Shown here: positions 20,855 to 31,956 of the stretch, one piece after another
Layout: the number at the start of each line of letters is the position of its first letter
Position numbering within the stretch: the stretch's first letter is position 1
Source of the DNA: Cynocephalus volans
Lineage: Eukaryota; Chordata; Mammalia; Dermoptera; Cynocephalidae
Direction: 5' to 3'
Length of the DNA: 64,000 nt
Assembly (NCBI RefSeq): GCF_027409185.1
Contig: NC_084461.1
Span: forward strand, 136,785,501 to 136,849,500
Notes under the pieces: model-generated
Databases searched by the model: none
Seen by the model: only the letters and a program-made list of their open reading frames with translations
Told to the model about the DNA's origin: nothing
Translations under genes and position numbers: made by a program

Positions 20855-22679
20855 CTTATTTCTTGTCTTGTGCCATTCTCCCTTCCATGATTCCTCACTA
20901 TTTATTGAGCACCCACTCAGTACCCAGCACAGTGAACAAATTCCCAGCAGCCATCGTTCTGGAGGGAAAGGCAGATCTAAAATAAATAACTAAGATGATT
21001 TCAGATGCAAATAGGGCCATGAAGGGTATAAAACAATGATATTTATAGATTGGGAACATTAGCTAGAATGGTCAGGAATGCCTCTCTGTCAGAGCTAAAA
21101 GACATGAAGGAGTGTGAACCAAGAGGCAATTGAGGAAAGAGAGTTCCGGGCAGATGGAATAGCCAGTGGAAAGGCCCGAGGTAGGAAGGAGTTCCTGTGC
21201 TGGAGGCACAGAAGGAGGTGAGCTCAAAGAGTTAGGCGGGGCAGCCCACAGAGGGTCTTAGAAACTACACCCAGGAATGGAAGATTTCAGGAGGGCAGTG
21301 ACAATATGAAATTATTTCATCAGCCACAAATACTCACTTACCAAAACATTTTGATGCTATTGGGTATTAGGTTTGTCTAATACCATGAAAGCACTGGCTG
21401 ACCCAGCTGTGTGAAAAACTCAGTGAGATCTTCTGCAAATCCTTCCCCTAGCTAGGCCTCAGTTTTCCACAGTAAAATGACAAGTTTTTGGATGACGCTT
21501 CCAGCTCCTATGGTCTTATGGTTGAGTCTTAGTGGAGGGCTACAAGTGACCACGAGCAGAGGCTGCCCCCAGTGCTATCACTCAGGGCCCACCAGAGAAT
21601 GCCATGGTCCAGGGCTTGGAGAAGGCTGAATACAGGAAAGGAAATCTGGCCCAGGTGGCAGCTTTGAACCATAGAATGAGAGGTCTTCTTAAAGGTCATT
21701 GGTGCCTCTGAATACTGTTTCAAATTCTCAATTTTTCAGATAAGAAAACAGGCCCAGAGAAAACCCTGACTCAAAGTAACATAGTGGCGAGTGACACAGT
21801 TCAGGTTTTCAGTATCCCCTCTCCCATGTTAGCCTCACACAATACCACCTTTTCATTTTGTAGATGTGGGGAGATTCCATTTGTAAAAAGTCCTTTGTAC
21901 CTGTTGTCCCCCAGCCTCTCAGAAGGATTTCATGAAATAGATAAGACAAAAATATTAGCCATTTATTCAGTAAAAATGTATGAGTATTAAGTGCCTACTA
22001 TATGCCAGTCACTCTGTTAGAAATTAAAAGATTGTGCAAAGATCAGCCAAAACACACACTCTCTGCCCTCACAGCACTTAAGTCTAGTTGGGTAAACAGA
22101 CATTAATCAAATGATCATTAAAAGAAGTGTATAGTTAGGATTGTGGTAAGGTCCACAAAGGAGAACTGCATGTGAAATTATGTTATGAGAACTTGACCTT
22201 AGTGGGAGGTCATGGAGCATGCTGAATCAGCCAAGGTCTTGGCATGAAATAGCTCACTCACAGGATAACAGAAGAGAGTTTAACAAAGAGACTATTTAAG
22301 AAGTGTGGGTAGAGTTAAGAAAACCAAGGGTGGTGAAGCACCTAAGGATTAGCAAAAATGGGAAGCTGTTACCACTCCTAAGCCTCAAGAAGCAAGAAGC
22401 AGTAGTGTTACTGGAACCCAGAGAAGGCTATAGCCAGGGGGAGGGGCTTCCCAGGAACTACAGCTATAGGTATAAAACTGCAGCAACTGCCAAAACAGGG
22501 AGGGGATGGGAAGAATACATACCCTTTCCTCTCTCCTTTTCTACCTTCCAGTCATCTGCCACACCTTCCATTGACTGAACCCAGTAATTCAAGTCCACAT
22601 GGAGAAATAAAAAACACCGATCAAGGTAACTACATAGGTAAATATAGATGACAGTATACAAGGGTTTTGTTTGTTTATA
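20855..22679. other. Intergenic DNA with L2 and MIR debris
   Basis: An MIR piece is visible near 20885-20955 (TTTATTGAGCACCCACTCAG), an L2-like block at about 21040-21300 (CAGATGGAATAGCCAGTGGA, AAGGCCCGAGGTAGGAAGG), and another MIR-like piece near 21395-21500. The rest is unremarkable. Confidence 0.5.
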
Positions 22680-23233
22680 ACTCTTTTTTCCTCCTATCTA
22701 ATTTAAAAGAAAACTGCATAAATCAATAATTATAAATCTTCTGATGGGCACACATTGTGTAAAAATGTAATTTATATGACAATAACAGAACAAAGGAAGA
22801 GAGAGTGAGCAGAGGTATATTGGAACAAAGTTGCTATATACTACTGAAATTAAATTAGTATTAATCCAAAATAGAATGTTTTTAATTAAGATGTTAATTG
22901 TAATCTCCAGGAAAATGACTGAGAAAATAACTCAAAAATATATAGAAGGGGAAAAAAGAGAGAAGGGAATCAAAACGGTAGACTACAAAATACCTATTTA
23001 ACACAAAAGAAAGCAGTAATGGAGACAATGAGAAAAATGATATAAGACATAAAAAACAAAAACTAAAATGGCAGAAATCTTATCAGTAATTACATTAAAT
23101 GTAAATGGATTAAATTCTCCACATAAAGAGCACAGGCTGGCAGAATGAAATTTGTTTTAAAAGATGCAACTATAAGCTGTCTACAAGAGACACATTTTAG
23201 ATTCAAAAACACATAGAAGTTTAAAATTAAAAG

Positions 23234-23327
23234 CTAGGGCTAGCCACTGGCTCACTTGGGAGAGCATGGTGCTGATAACACCAAGGTCAAGGGTTTGGAT
23301 CCCCATACTGGCCAAAGGAAAAAAAAT
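23234..23327 (+). mobile_element. CYN-like SINE monomer (tRNA-Ile derived)
   Basis: The element has tRNA A-box (GGCTCACTTGGGAGAGCATGG) and B-box (GGTTTGGATCC) regions, the anticodon loop CTGATAACAC fitting tRNA-Ile(UAU/GAU) ancestry, and an A-rich tail. A perfect 10-bp target duplication AAATTAAAAG flanks it (23224-23233, 23328-23337). It is inserted in the L1. Confidence 0.9.
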
Positions 23328-24120
23328 AAATTAAAAGGTGGAAAAAGATATGCCATACAAACGGTAACCAAAAAAGAGCTGGAGTGGCTATAATATCAGA
23401 TAAAATACGTTTTAGGATAATTTTTGCTAGAGGCAAAGACATTTTATAATGATAAAAGGATCAATCTGTCAAGTAGATATGACACAATAAATACATATGC
23501 ACCTAACAACACAGTCCCAAAACACATGAAGCAAAAACTGACAGAATTGAAGGAAGAAATAAACAAGAATTATTCAATAATAATAGTTGAAGACTTCATA
23601 CCCCACTTTCAATAATGGATAAAACAAGTAGATATAAGATCAACAAGTAACTAAAAGACTAGAACAACACTATAAACCAACTAACACTAACTGGCATCCA
23701 TAGAGCACTCCACCCATCAACAGCAAATATAATAACACAAACGAGGAGGGAAGTAAAAGAGCAAAAACAGAGTTCAAGTGCACATGGAACATTCTTCAGG
23801 ATAGACCATACATTAGGTCATAAAACAAGATTCAGTAAATTTTAATGGATTGAAATAATGTAAAATGTGTTCTCCAACCACAATAGATTAAAATTAGAAA
23901 CCCATAATAGGGAAAAACTTGAAACATTCACAACTATGGAAATTAAACAAACACTTTTAAATAACCAATTTAATTTCTTCAAAAACAAAATCAAAGAGAA
24001 ATTAGAAAATTTGAGATAAAAGAAAATAAAAACACAACATATCAAAATGTATGGGATGAAGTAAAAGCAATGCTCAAAAGGGAAATTTATAGCTGTAAAT
24101 GCCTACATTAAAAAAGAAGA

Positions 24121-24243
24121 GTCTATGGCCATACCACCCTGAACATGCCCAATCTCATCTGATCTCAGAAGCTAAGCAGGGTTGGCTCTTGTTAGTACTG
24201 GGGTGGGAGACAACCTGGGAATACCAGGTGTGATAGGCTTTTT
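24121..24243 (+). rRNA. 5S rRNA pseudogene (retroposed)
   Basis: About 121 nt match mammalian 5S rRNA from GTCTATGGCCATACCACCCT to the final TAGGCTTT, with scattered substitutions, mostly C-to-T and G-to-A at former CpG sites. The A box AGCTAAGCAGGG is intact, but the C-box region is altered. A 10-bp target duplication AAAAAGAAGA lies directly on both sides (24111-24120, 24244-24253) with no poly(A) tail. It is inserted in an L1, so it is a retroposed copy and not a 5S gene cluster member. Confidence 0.95.
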
Positions 24244-24934
24244 AAAAAGAAGAATAAAGATTTAAGTCAATAACCTAAACTTCCACCTTAAGAAACTAAA
24301 AGAAGAAGAGCAAACTAAAATCAAGCAGAAGGAAGTTGATGATAAAGACTAGAGCAGAAATAAATGGAAGAGATTAGAAAAAAAAAAAATAGAAAAAAAA
24401 AATGAAACCAAGAGCTGGTTCTTTAAAAATATTAACAAAATGGACAAACCTTCAGCTAGACTGACATAAATTAATAAATAATAAATAAGTAAGTAAGTTG
24501 TATTTCTACACTGGCAATGAACAATCCAAAAATGAAATTAAGAAAATCCATTTATAACAGCATCAAAAAGAATAAAATACTTACGAATAAATTTAGTCTA
24601 AGTGCAAAACTGAAAACTACAAAATATTGTTGAAGGAAGTTAAAGAAGACCTAAATAAATGATACCCACTGCTCATGGATTGGAGATTTAATATTAAGAT
24701 GGGAATGCTTGCCATACTGACCTACAGATTCAATGCAATACCTATTAAAATTCCAACTGCCCTTCATGTAGAAATGGACAAGGTGATCCTAGAATTCATA
24801 CAGAAATGCAAATGATCCAGACTAGCCACCACAATCCTGAAAAGTTGTATGGGCATAAGGATAGACGTATAGATGAACAGAATAGAATTGAGAGCCCAGA
24901 AGTAAACCCATACATCTGTGGTCAATTGATTTTT

Positions 24935-25097
24935 TTTTTTAAAAGATGACCGGTAAGGGGATCTCAACCCTTGGCTTGGTGTTGTCAGCACCACGCTCAG
25001 CCAGTGAGCAAACCGGCCATCCCTATATAGGATCCGAACCCGTGGCCTTGTTGTTATCAGCACCGCACTCTACCGAGTGAGCCACGGGCCGGCCTAT
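24935..25097 (-). mobile_element. CYN-like SINE, dimeric, antisense
   Basis: Read on the minus strand it begins GGCCGGCCCGTGGCTCACTC, carries GGTTCGGATCC, then GGATGGCCGGTTTGCTCACTGG and a second tRNA-like part, and ends in an A-run (plus-strand T-run at 24931-24940). The 15-bp target duplication GGTCAATTGATTTTT is at 24920-24934 and 25100-25114. Confidence 0.9.
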
Positions 25098-25300
25098 GGG
25101 GTCAATTGATTTTTGACAAGGGTCTCAAGACCATTCAATGGGGCAAAGTAGTCTTTTCAAACAACGATGCTAGAACAACTGGATATCCACATACAAAAGA
25201 ATGAAGTTGGTCCACTACCTCACACTATATATAAAAATTAACTTAAAATGTATCAAAGACTTAACTGTAAAAATTAAAACTAAAAAATTATTAGAAGAAA

Positions 25301-25383
25301 ACATAGATGTTAATCTTCATGGATTAGACAATGGTTTAAAACATAGGCGTTAATCTTCACCTTGGATTAGACAATGGTCTCTT
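25301..25383. repeat. About 40-bp tandem duplication inside the L1
   Basis: Two adjacent units share ACATAG.GTTAATCTTCA and GGATTAGACAATGGT. The second has three extra bases (CCT). The L1 consensus as I know it has only one copy, so the duplication is secondary. Confidence 0.8.
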
Positions 25384-26450
25384 AAATATGATACCAGAAG
25401 CACAAACAACTAAATAATAGATAAACTGGACTTCATCAAAATTAAAAACTTTTGTGCCTCAAAGACACTATCAAGAAAGTGAAAAGACAACCCATAAAAC
25501 AAGAAAATATTTTTAAATCATATATTTGACAAGGGTCTGGTATCCAGAATATATAAAGAACTCTTACAACAATGAAAAGATAAATAACCCAATTAAAATA
25601 TGGACAGAGATTTGAACAGACATTTCTTTAAAGAAGATATACAAATAGCCATGAAACATACACAAATTGCACATTAAAAGATCTCAACATCGTTAGTCAT
25701 TAGGGAAATGCAAATTGAAACCATGATGATATATCATTAGGATGGCTATAATTTATTTTAATGGAGAACAACAAGTGTTAGTGAGGACATGAAGAAATTT
25801 AAACTCTCATACATTGCTGGTGGGAATGTGAAATGCTGCAGCCATTGTGAAGAACAGTTTGACATATGAAAGTTTGACATAACTCAAAAAGTTAAACATA
25901 GAATTCCCATAATACTTAGCTATTTCACTCCTATACATATATATACCCAAGAGAAACAAAAACATTTTCACTAAAAACTTGTGCAGAAATGTTTATTACT
26001 GCATTATTCATAATAACCAAATAGTGGAAACAACCCACATGCCCATCAACTGATAAATATACAAACAGATGTTGTATGCCCATACAATGGAATTTTATTC
26101 AGCCATAAAAAGGAATGAAGTACTGATCATGCTACAACATGTATGAACCTTAAAAACATTACATTAAGTGACAGAAGCCAGACACAAAAGGCAACATACT
26201 GTATAACTCCATTTATGTGAAATGTTCAAAATAGGAAAATCCATGGAGACAAAGAAGATTGGTGGTTGTCAGGAGCCCAGAGGAAGAGGGAATTGGGAGT
26301 TACTGCTAGTTGGTATCGGGTTTCTTTTGGGGGTAATAAAAATATTCTGGAATTAGGAAGTGGTGATGATTGCACAACCTTGTGACTATATTAAAAACCA
26401 CTGAATTGTACACTTTAAAATAGTGAATTTTGTGGTATGTGAATTTTATC

Positions 26451-26460
<10 letters not shown>

Positions 26461-26492
<32 letters not shown>

Positions 26493-26619
26493 TCTTTTTC
26501 GTGACCAGCACTCAGCCAGTGAGCGCACTGGCCATTCCTATATGGGATCCGAACCCGCGGCGGGAGAGTCGCCGCGCTCCCAGCGCAGCACTCTACCAAG
26601 TGCGCCACGGGCTCGGCCC
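26461..26619 (-). mobile_element. CYN-like SINE with GC-rich middle, antisense, in L1 tail
   Basis: Minus strand: GGCCGAGCCCGTGGCGCACT, GC-rich loop GCGCTGGGAGCGCGGCGAC, GGTTCGGATCCC, then GGCCAGTGCGCTCACTGGCT and a tail after CACGAAAAAGAC. A T-run on the plus strand is its poly(A). The target duplication TTATCTCAATTTTTT lies at 26446-26460 and 26620-26634. Confidence 0.9.
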
Positions 26620-26739
26620 TTATCTCAATTTTTTAAAAGTCATGTCTCAAGAGATGAGGAGCTGGTGTAGCTCTGGTGCAAGATGGTGAAGTTAAACTGT
26701 TGTCCCTGTCATGTAAAAGTAGAATGCTTCTGGTACTCA

Positions 26740-27045
26740 AGGCTAATTTGTTAATTGTCTGATTATATCTTTTATTATATGTTTTTTAAGTTTTAGCTCT
26801 TTTATTGTCAACACACAAGAATGTTCCATTACATGTAGATGTTAAAGCTTTGTCCTATATTTGCATTTTTTTATTAAATTTATTTGGACACAAATTTGAC
26901 GTGGCCAAATGTGTCAATCTTTTCTTGATAACTTCCTTTGTTTTTTTGCTTGAAAAATCTTTTACCACTCATTAATAAGATAAATTTTCATCTCTATTTT
27001 CCTCTAAAATATTTAATCATTTCTTTAAAACGATTAAACTCTCTT
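26740..27045 (-). mobile_element. Probable antisense L1 3' fragment
   Basis: T-rich sequence with GTGTCAATCTTTTCTTGATA and TTTGCTTGAAAAATCTTTTACC resembles the reverse complement of L1 ORF2/3' UTR sequence. It is short and degenerate. Confidence 0.45.
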
Positions 27046-27049
27046 ACTC

Positions 27050-27345
27050 TGAAAAAAAGAAGGGAATGGGAACGGGAGAATATTCCAGGTGCAGAGGCAG
27101 CATGTGCAGAGACCCCATGGGAGAAGCATGATGGGTATGGTCAGTGAGTCTGGAGCAGAGACGGGGAGGGAAGGAGCAGAACAAGAGGAGGGGACAGACA
27201 GAAGCTGCACCGTACAGTACCTTGTGGGCCATGTTAAGGAGTCTCTGATCTCTACTTTGAGAGCAATAGGAACCATTACAGGGTATTTCATCAGGCAGAG
27301 TGAGCACATCAGAATGTCCTCGACTGATGTCTAGAGCAGGGAAGT
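27050..27345. repeat. L2 LINE 3' remnant
   Basis: Order of ATTCCAGGTGCAGAGGCAGC, ATGTGCAGAGACCCCATGGG, CCTTGTGGGCCATGTTAAGG fits the common L2 3' end. Degenerate. Confidence 0.55.
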
Positions 27346-27785
27346 GAGGAGCTCCAGGTCCTGGGCACATAGTAGGCTCCCAGGGCCTACAGAGTGAGAA
27401 ACAAGTTCAGGGCAACTGGCCCTCTGGTGCCTCCTCAAAGAAACCGACCCCTGGGAGGAAAGGGCCTTCCACCCTGGAGCAGGTGGGAAGATGGGGGAGA
27501 TACCTTTCTTATACATTTTAGCTTCTCCTCCTCCCAAGCCTGCAAGAGAGAGATGAATCCACGGTAGCTAAACTGCTTAGCCAGAGTGGGAGCTATGTAG
27601 TTTTAGGTTCTCCTTTTCTCTGAATTTGGTTGGATTAGGGCCTGGGGCCTCCTGGAACCTAGTTAGGGGCTCAATAGATATTTGATGAATGGACAAAAGG
27701 ATGAGTAACATAGTTTCAGATGCACCTCAGGCCTTTTTTCCTCCACTCACAGCCCACTGACCTTCTGATAGGCAGTGCTCCTGCA

Positions 27786-28153
27786 TTTGCTATATGCTGT
27801 TGAAGGTGGGAAATCCTATTATGGTAATTGGAAGGTGGGGCCTTGAAGAGGTGATTAGATTGTAGGACCATGCTGTAGTGAATGGATTAATAATGGTTGT
27901 CAGGGGCGTGGTTCTGAGGGCTTTAAAAGGACACTGCGCGAGGAACTGTCTCTCTCTGCTCTCTCTGCTTCCACCATCTTGCAGTATGAGACCCCTGAGC
28001 CACTGTCACCACCACCAACACCCTCACCAGACATATTCCCTGGACTTTGGTCTTCCTAGCCTCCAAAACTTTAAGCAAATAAATTTTGTTTTCTTTATAA
28101 AATACCCAGTTCCATATATTTTGTTATAAGCAGCAGAATCAGACTGATACATA
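27786..28153 (+). mobile_element. Solo MaLR LTR (MST/MLT-like)
   Basis: The block shows AATTGGAAGGTGGGGCCTTG, the AGGTGATTAGATTG motif, CCACCATCTTGCAGTATGAG and the end region AAATAAATTTTGTTTTCTTT with TACCCAGT and CAGACTGATACA. These are the hallmarks of a sense-strand mammalian apparent LTR retrotransposon LTR with its AATAAA. The 5' end is truncated or diverged. Confidence 0.8.
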
Positions 28154-28159
28154 TGCTAT

Positions 28160-29149
28160 GTGCCCTTGAGACAGTTCTTTCCCCTCCAGGCCTCGGATTC
28201 TCTATATCAGAATAGGGAGAAAGGAGGCAAATTAGATAATGGTCAGCCTGTACTCTTACGGGTTTACAGATCTTGCATCTAGTATGTTGCAACGGCCCTG
28301 GCCTTGTTGAGGATTTATTTTCCAAGCTCAGCTAGGGGTAGGGTGGGGGTGGGACCCCCTCATGGATCTATTGTTGATATCTCCCACCTCAGGGCTTCTG
28401 AGCTTTTGTTGGGAGTCCCACATTCAGCATCCAAGGCTTCCTTCTTGCAGCTGCTCACAGCTCTGCCAACCTCTGGCCTCGGGCAGCTGGCTCCTCTTTT
28501 GTTTACCCTCAATGCCTGGGCTGCCAGGCTTGGGGCTACCTTGGGTCCATGATGGTGCCCCAGGGCAACCTGCAGTTCTTCCCTTCAAGTGTGACTTCAT
28601 TTGGGGCTGGCAGAGTGACAGCCCTCGGTGTGCTCACACTCACACACACACACAATGCCATGGAAACAACAAAACACACGGTGAACCCTCAGAAAAGCAG
28701 GTTTCTTAGCAACTTTACAGCCTTTGTTCATGAGCTGCTTGGAATTAAAGTAGCTATGATCTCCTGCCAGCTCCCACCTGGGGACAGGGGAAAGGGTGGC
28801 AGGTCTGCCTTTGTCAGAGCTGAGAACTAAGCTCTCCCCACCACTGGTCTGTCAGTCAGCCTGCAAAGCAGAGGCCTGAATTCTGGGTTTGTCCTGGTTC
28901 TGAGGAAAATCCCTGCTTTGGTTTCTTCACAGCAACAGTCATAGAATCCCAGGTCTCGGTCATTTAATCCACAAACACAAACTGAAACATGTACCGCAGC
29001 ATTTCGCACTCTGGCCACAGTGGTTGGTTCCACTTCTGTCCTGGAAATACAGAGGGACATGAGGGATGATCAGTGACTCTATAGCCAAGTGATGAGAACA
29101 GACTGGTACCCAGACTAGGAAAAAGAAAATAACTTGATTGCTGCTGCCC
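28160..29149. other. Intergenic DNA, little recognised
   Basis: Unique-looking sequence with one short CA tract at about 28634-28653. I see no gene signals. Confidence 0.5.
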
Positions 29150-29485
29150 TGCTTATAACTTTGCAGCTTGTAACTTTATTCCGTACCTTTAGTATAAAAC
29201 GCAAACTCTTTAGCCTGGCCCAAAAGGCCCTTTGGGGCTGACCGCTGCCTACTTCTCCGTTATCTCCCAGCATGGCTTCAGTTCTCCACACCATCCAAGG
29301 CCTTCTCACCTGCAGACCCTCCTGTTCCCTCTGCTTAAATGCTCCTCCTCTGGCTCTGCAGTTTCTCTTCATCCTTTATGTCTCAACTTAACTGTCACCT
29401 CCCCTGAGAGGCTTCTTTGACCACACTGTTAAGAACAGACCCCCCACATACATCACTCTCAGCACCTTTGCAGCTCCCTTCATGG
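29150..29485. repeat. L2 LINE remnant
   Basis: AGCCTGGCCCAAAAGGCCCT, CTGCTTAAATGCTCCTCCTC, TCTCAACTTAACTGTCACCT and GAGAGGCTTCTTTGACCAC follow the L2 3' order, in the direction opposite to the L2 at 33750. Confidence 0.65.
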
Positions 29486-29501
29486 CGCTTTTCCTGATAT
29501 A

Positions 29502-30505
29502 CAGTTAATTCTCGTTATTTGTGGTGGATATGTTCTATAAAGTCACCATGAACAGAGTTAGTGAATACCAAACCATTGCTCCTGGAGGAACTACAGGATT
29601 AGGTTTCTTCAAACCTCTGGTCACAATATTTTCATCAATCAATCAATACATGACCTAGTTTTATATACATTTCTGTTTAGAGACACCTTATTTAATATTT
29701 ATCACTGATTCATTAATACTGAACTCACAACCAACAACACTATAACTAATGCCTCAACAGAGTTTATCTAACACATTTTCTCTGTAAGGCGCATCACAGC
29801 CTTCTTGTGCCCAGGAACACTAGACAGCACTTCAGCACCATACTTGGGGACTGTTTAAGCCAAAATAACCAACAAAAAGCACAAAATATGAAAAGTGTGG
29901 CACCAAAGGGACACTTGTTTACAGAATGAGAGTTGAAACAAGAAGGTGGATGTCCCCTTGCTTGACATCAACTGGGAATGTGTGTGTCTTAGTCAGTACG
30001 GGCTGGTATAACAAAATACCATAACCTGGGTGTCTTATAAACAACAGAAATTTATTTCTCACAGTCTGAAGGCTATGAAATCCAAGATCAAGGTGCCAGT
30101 ACATCTAACGTGTGCTACGGAGCCACTTCCTCATTCATAGATGGCCATGTTCTCACTGGGTCCTCACATGGCAGAAGGGAGGAGGGAGCTCTTTACATTC
30201 TCTCTTATAAGGGCACTAATCCCATTCATTAGGGCTGCACCTTTATGAACTAATCATCTACTAAAGGCCCCATCTCCTAGTGCCATCACATTGGGGGTTA
30301 AAATTTAAACATATGAATTTGGACAGGACACAAACATTCAATCCATAGCAGTGTGTGTTGAACTATTCAATTTTTTTTCTGTGCGTGCATAAGTCCTCAA
30401 ATGACCTCAGAAGTGCTGTGAGCATTGATTTTGAGGTTATGAATGAATTTTAGTGAGTAGGTGAATTAGCAAATATGAAATCCATGAATAATGAGTATAA
30501 TAATG
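29502..30505. mobile_element. Tigger-like DNA transposon, split by a MaLR LTR
   Basis: Left part 29502-29979 begins CAGTTAATTCTCGTTATTTG and continues with the typical blocks CCATTGCTCCTGGAGGAAC and TCTGTAAGGCGCATCACAGC. The right part resumes at 30356 with TGACCTCAGAAGTGCTGTGA and ends near GAATAATGAGTATAA, the opposite terminal repeat. The intervening 29985-30350 is an LTR with its own target duplication. Non-autonomous, non-coding. Confidence 0.7.
29985..30350 (-). mobile_element. Solo MaLR LTR inserted in the Tigger-like element
   Basis: The plus strand begins TGTCTTAGTC and ends ATCCATAGCA, the complement of a MaLR LTR, with GAAATTTATTTCTCACAGTC and AGATGGCCATGTTCTCACTG inside. A perfect 5-bp duplication GTGTG flanks it (29980-29984, 30351-30355). 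Confidence 0.9.
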
Positions 30506-30509
30506 GAAT

Positions 30510-31319
30510 CTGAATAATGAATAATTATTTTATTTATTCATTAACTTGTTTAATGTCTTTCTTCTCCACTTGGCCTCAGGAGGGCAAGGTTGTGTCTGTA
30601 TCATCTACCATTTTATCTCCAGCTCTTAGCAGAACTGATTTGGGCCTCAGAAATTGTTTGGCTGCTGCTGGACCAACCAAACTCAACTCAATTCAGAATT
30701 TTAGTTTTGTGAGATTTAATAATCATCCTATTACTTATGTCACTATTATTTGCATACTTAGTTATGGCCAAAATAAAACATCTTTCCAGGGCTGACTTTA
30801 CCCAACCAAACTCACAAAAGACTGATCTATAACCCAAAATTTCTTTTTACATGAGCTTTAGAATTTTCCAGCGACCCAAATAATTATGTGAAGTCTTCTA
30901 GTATCATCTGAATCATTCCTTAGGGAAAGTCTGCTTGATGATCTGGCATTAAAGAAATGGGAAATGTAGAGAACTAAGAGATTGTCTGACTTCTTCATGA
31001 CACAGTATACATAGATCCTACTTCCATACATAACCTGTTTCTGAAAATGTGACTAATGTTGAAAGTACAAAAGTCAAACAACAAATTTATTCTGTAAACA
31101 TTTGCTCCTAAGGAATAAAAAGTGATATAAAATTTCCAATTACACCTCCATTTTTAAACAATTTTTGATTGTCTTTCCTAATACAGCTTCAATTCGATTA
31201 TTTTCCTTCACAAATCAAAAAATAGCAACAGCCTTAAGAACATTCAGTGGAGGCTAAAGATTCATTCCTTTCAACAAATCTAATGATTTCTCTTTTTGTA
31301 TTAAGAGTTAATAATACAT
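30510..31319. other. Intergenic AT-rich DNA, nothing recognised
   Basis: I find no gene, RNA or named repeat here. Confidence 0.5.
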
Positions 31320-31393
31320 GTACTCCTTTTTAAACAGTTTTATTGATATAAAATTCACATCCTATATAATTCACCTATTTAAAATGTACATTT

Positions 31394-31533
31394 TTTTTTT
31401 TTTGTCGTTTTTTCGTGACCGGCACTCAGCCAGTGAGTGCACCGGTCAGTCCTATATAGGATCCGAACCCGCAGCGTGAGCGTCGCCGCGCTCCCAGCGC
31501 AGCACTCTACCAAGTGCGCCACGGGCTCGGCCC
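31394..31533 (-). mobile_element. CYN-like SINE, antisense
   Basis: It closely resembles the copy at 26461 (GGCCGAGCCCGTGGCGCACT, GGTTCGGATCC, GTGCACTCACTGGCTGAGTG on the minus strand). Target duplication TTAAAATGTACATTT and TTAAAATGCACATTT (31379-31393, 31534-31548). Confidence 0.9.
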
Positions 31534-31553
31534 TTAAAATGCACATTTTAACC

Positions 31554-31956
31554 AGCCCAAATATCCATTATCAGATGAGTGGATAAGGAAAATGAGGTTT
31601 ATCTACACAATGGAATACTACTCTGCTATAAAAAAAAAAAATGAAATACTACCATTCACAGCAACATGGATGGACTTAGGGAAAATTTTATTAAGTGAAA
31701 TAAGCCAGGCATAGAAAGAGAAATACCGCATGTTCTCACTTATTTGTGGGAGCTAACAATAAATAAATAATTAAATATACAAACAAATAAATGCGGGGGC
31801 AGGGAAGAAGACACAGCAATCACAGTTCCTTGAACTTGTTAAGACAAGTGAACATATTAGGAGGTTGACGGAGGGAGGAGGGAGAGGAGAAAGGAGGCAT
31901 TGGTAAAGGGACACGAAAATCAACTACATTGTATATTGATAAAGTAAAATATAAAT
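31554..31956 (+). mobile_element. 5'-truncated young-looking L1 3' end
   Basis: The block has the L1 ORF2 end (TACACAATGGAATACTACTC, GCAACATGGATGGACTTAGG), the 3' UTR pattern CATGTTCTCACTTATTTGTG and a G-rich tract (GGAGGGAGGAGGGAGAGGAG), ending in an A-rich tail. The duplicated target AAAATGCACATTTTAACC / AAAATGTACAATTTAACC (31536-31553, 31957-31974) overlaps that used by the SINE. Confidence 0.9.

Larger units (their letters stand above)
22680..26460 (+). mobile_element. Degenerate L1 with several nested insertions
   Basis: The sequence follows an old L1 from the region before ORF2 (TTACATTAAATGTAAATGGA near 23090 is the ORF2 start) through endonuclease blocks (GGAACATTC..AGGATAGACCATAC), a deletion of part of the reverse transcriptase near 24480, the RT C-terminal region and a 3' UTR ending near 26450. 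The frame is broken throughout. Inserted in it are a SINE monomer (23234), a 5S rRNA pseudogene (24121), an antisense SINE (24935), and a SINE in its tail (26461). A 40-bp internal tandem duplication lies at 25301-25383. Confidence 0.85.

Noticed and set aside
24121-24243. Functional 5S rRNA gene
   Set aside because: Many substitutions, altered C box, direct target duplication and location inside an L1 show a pseudogene.
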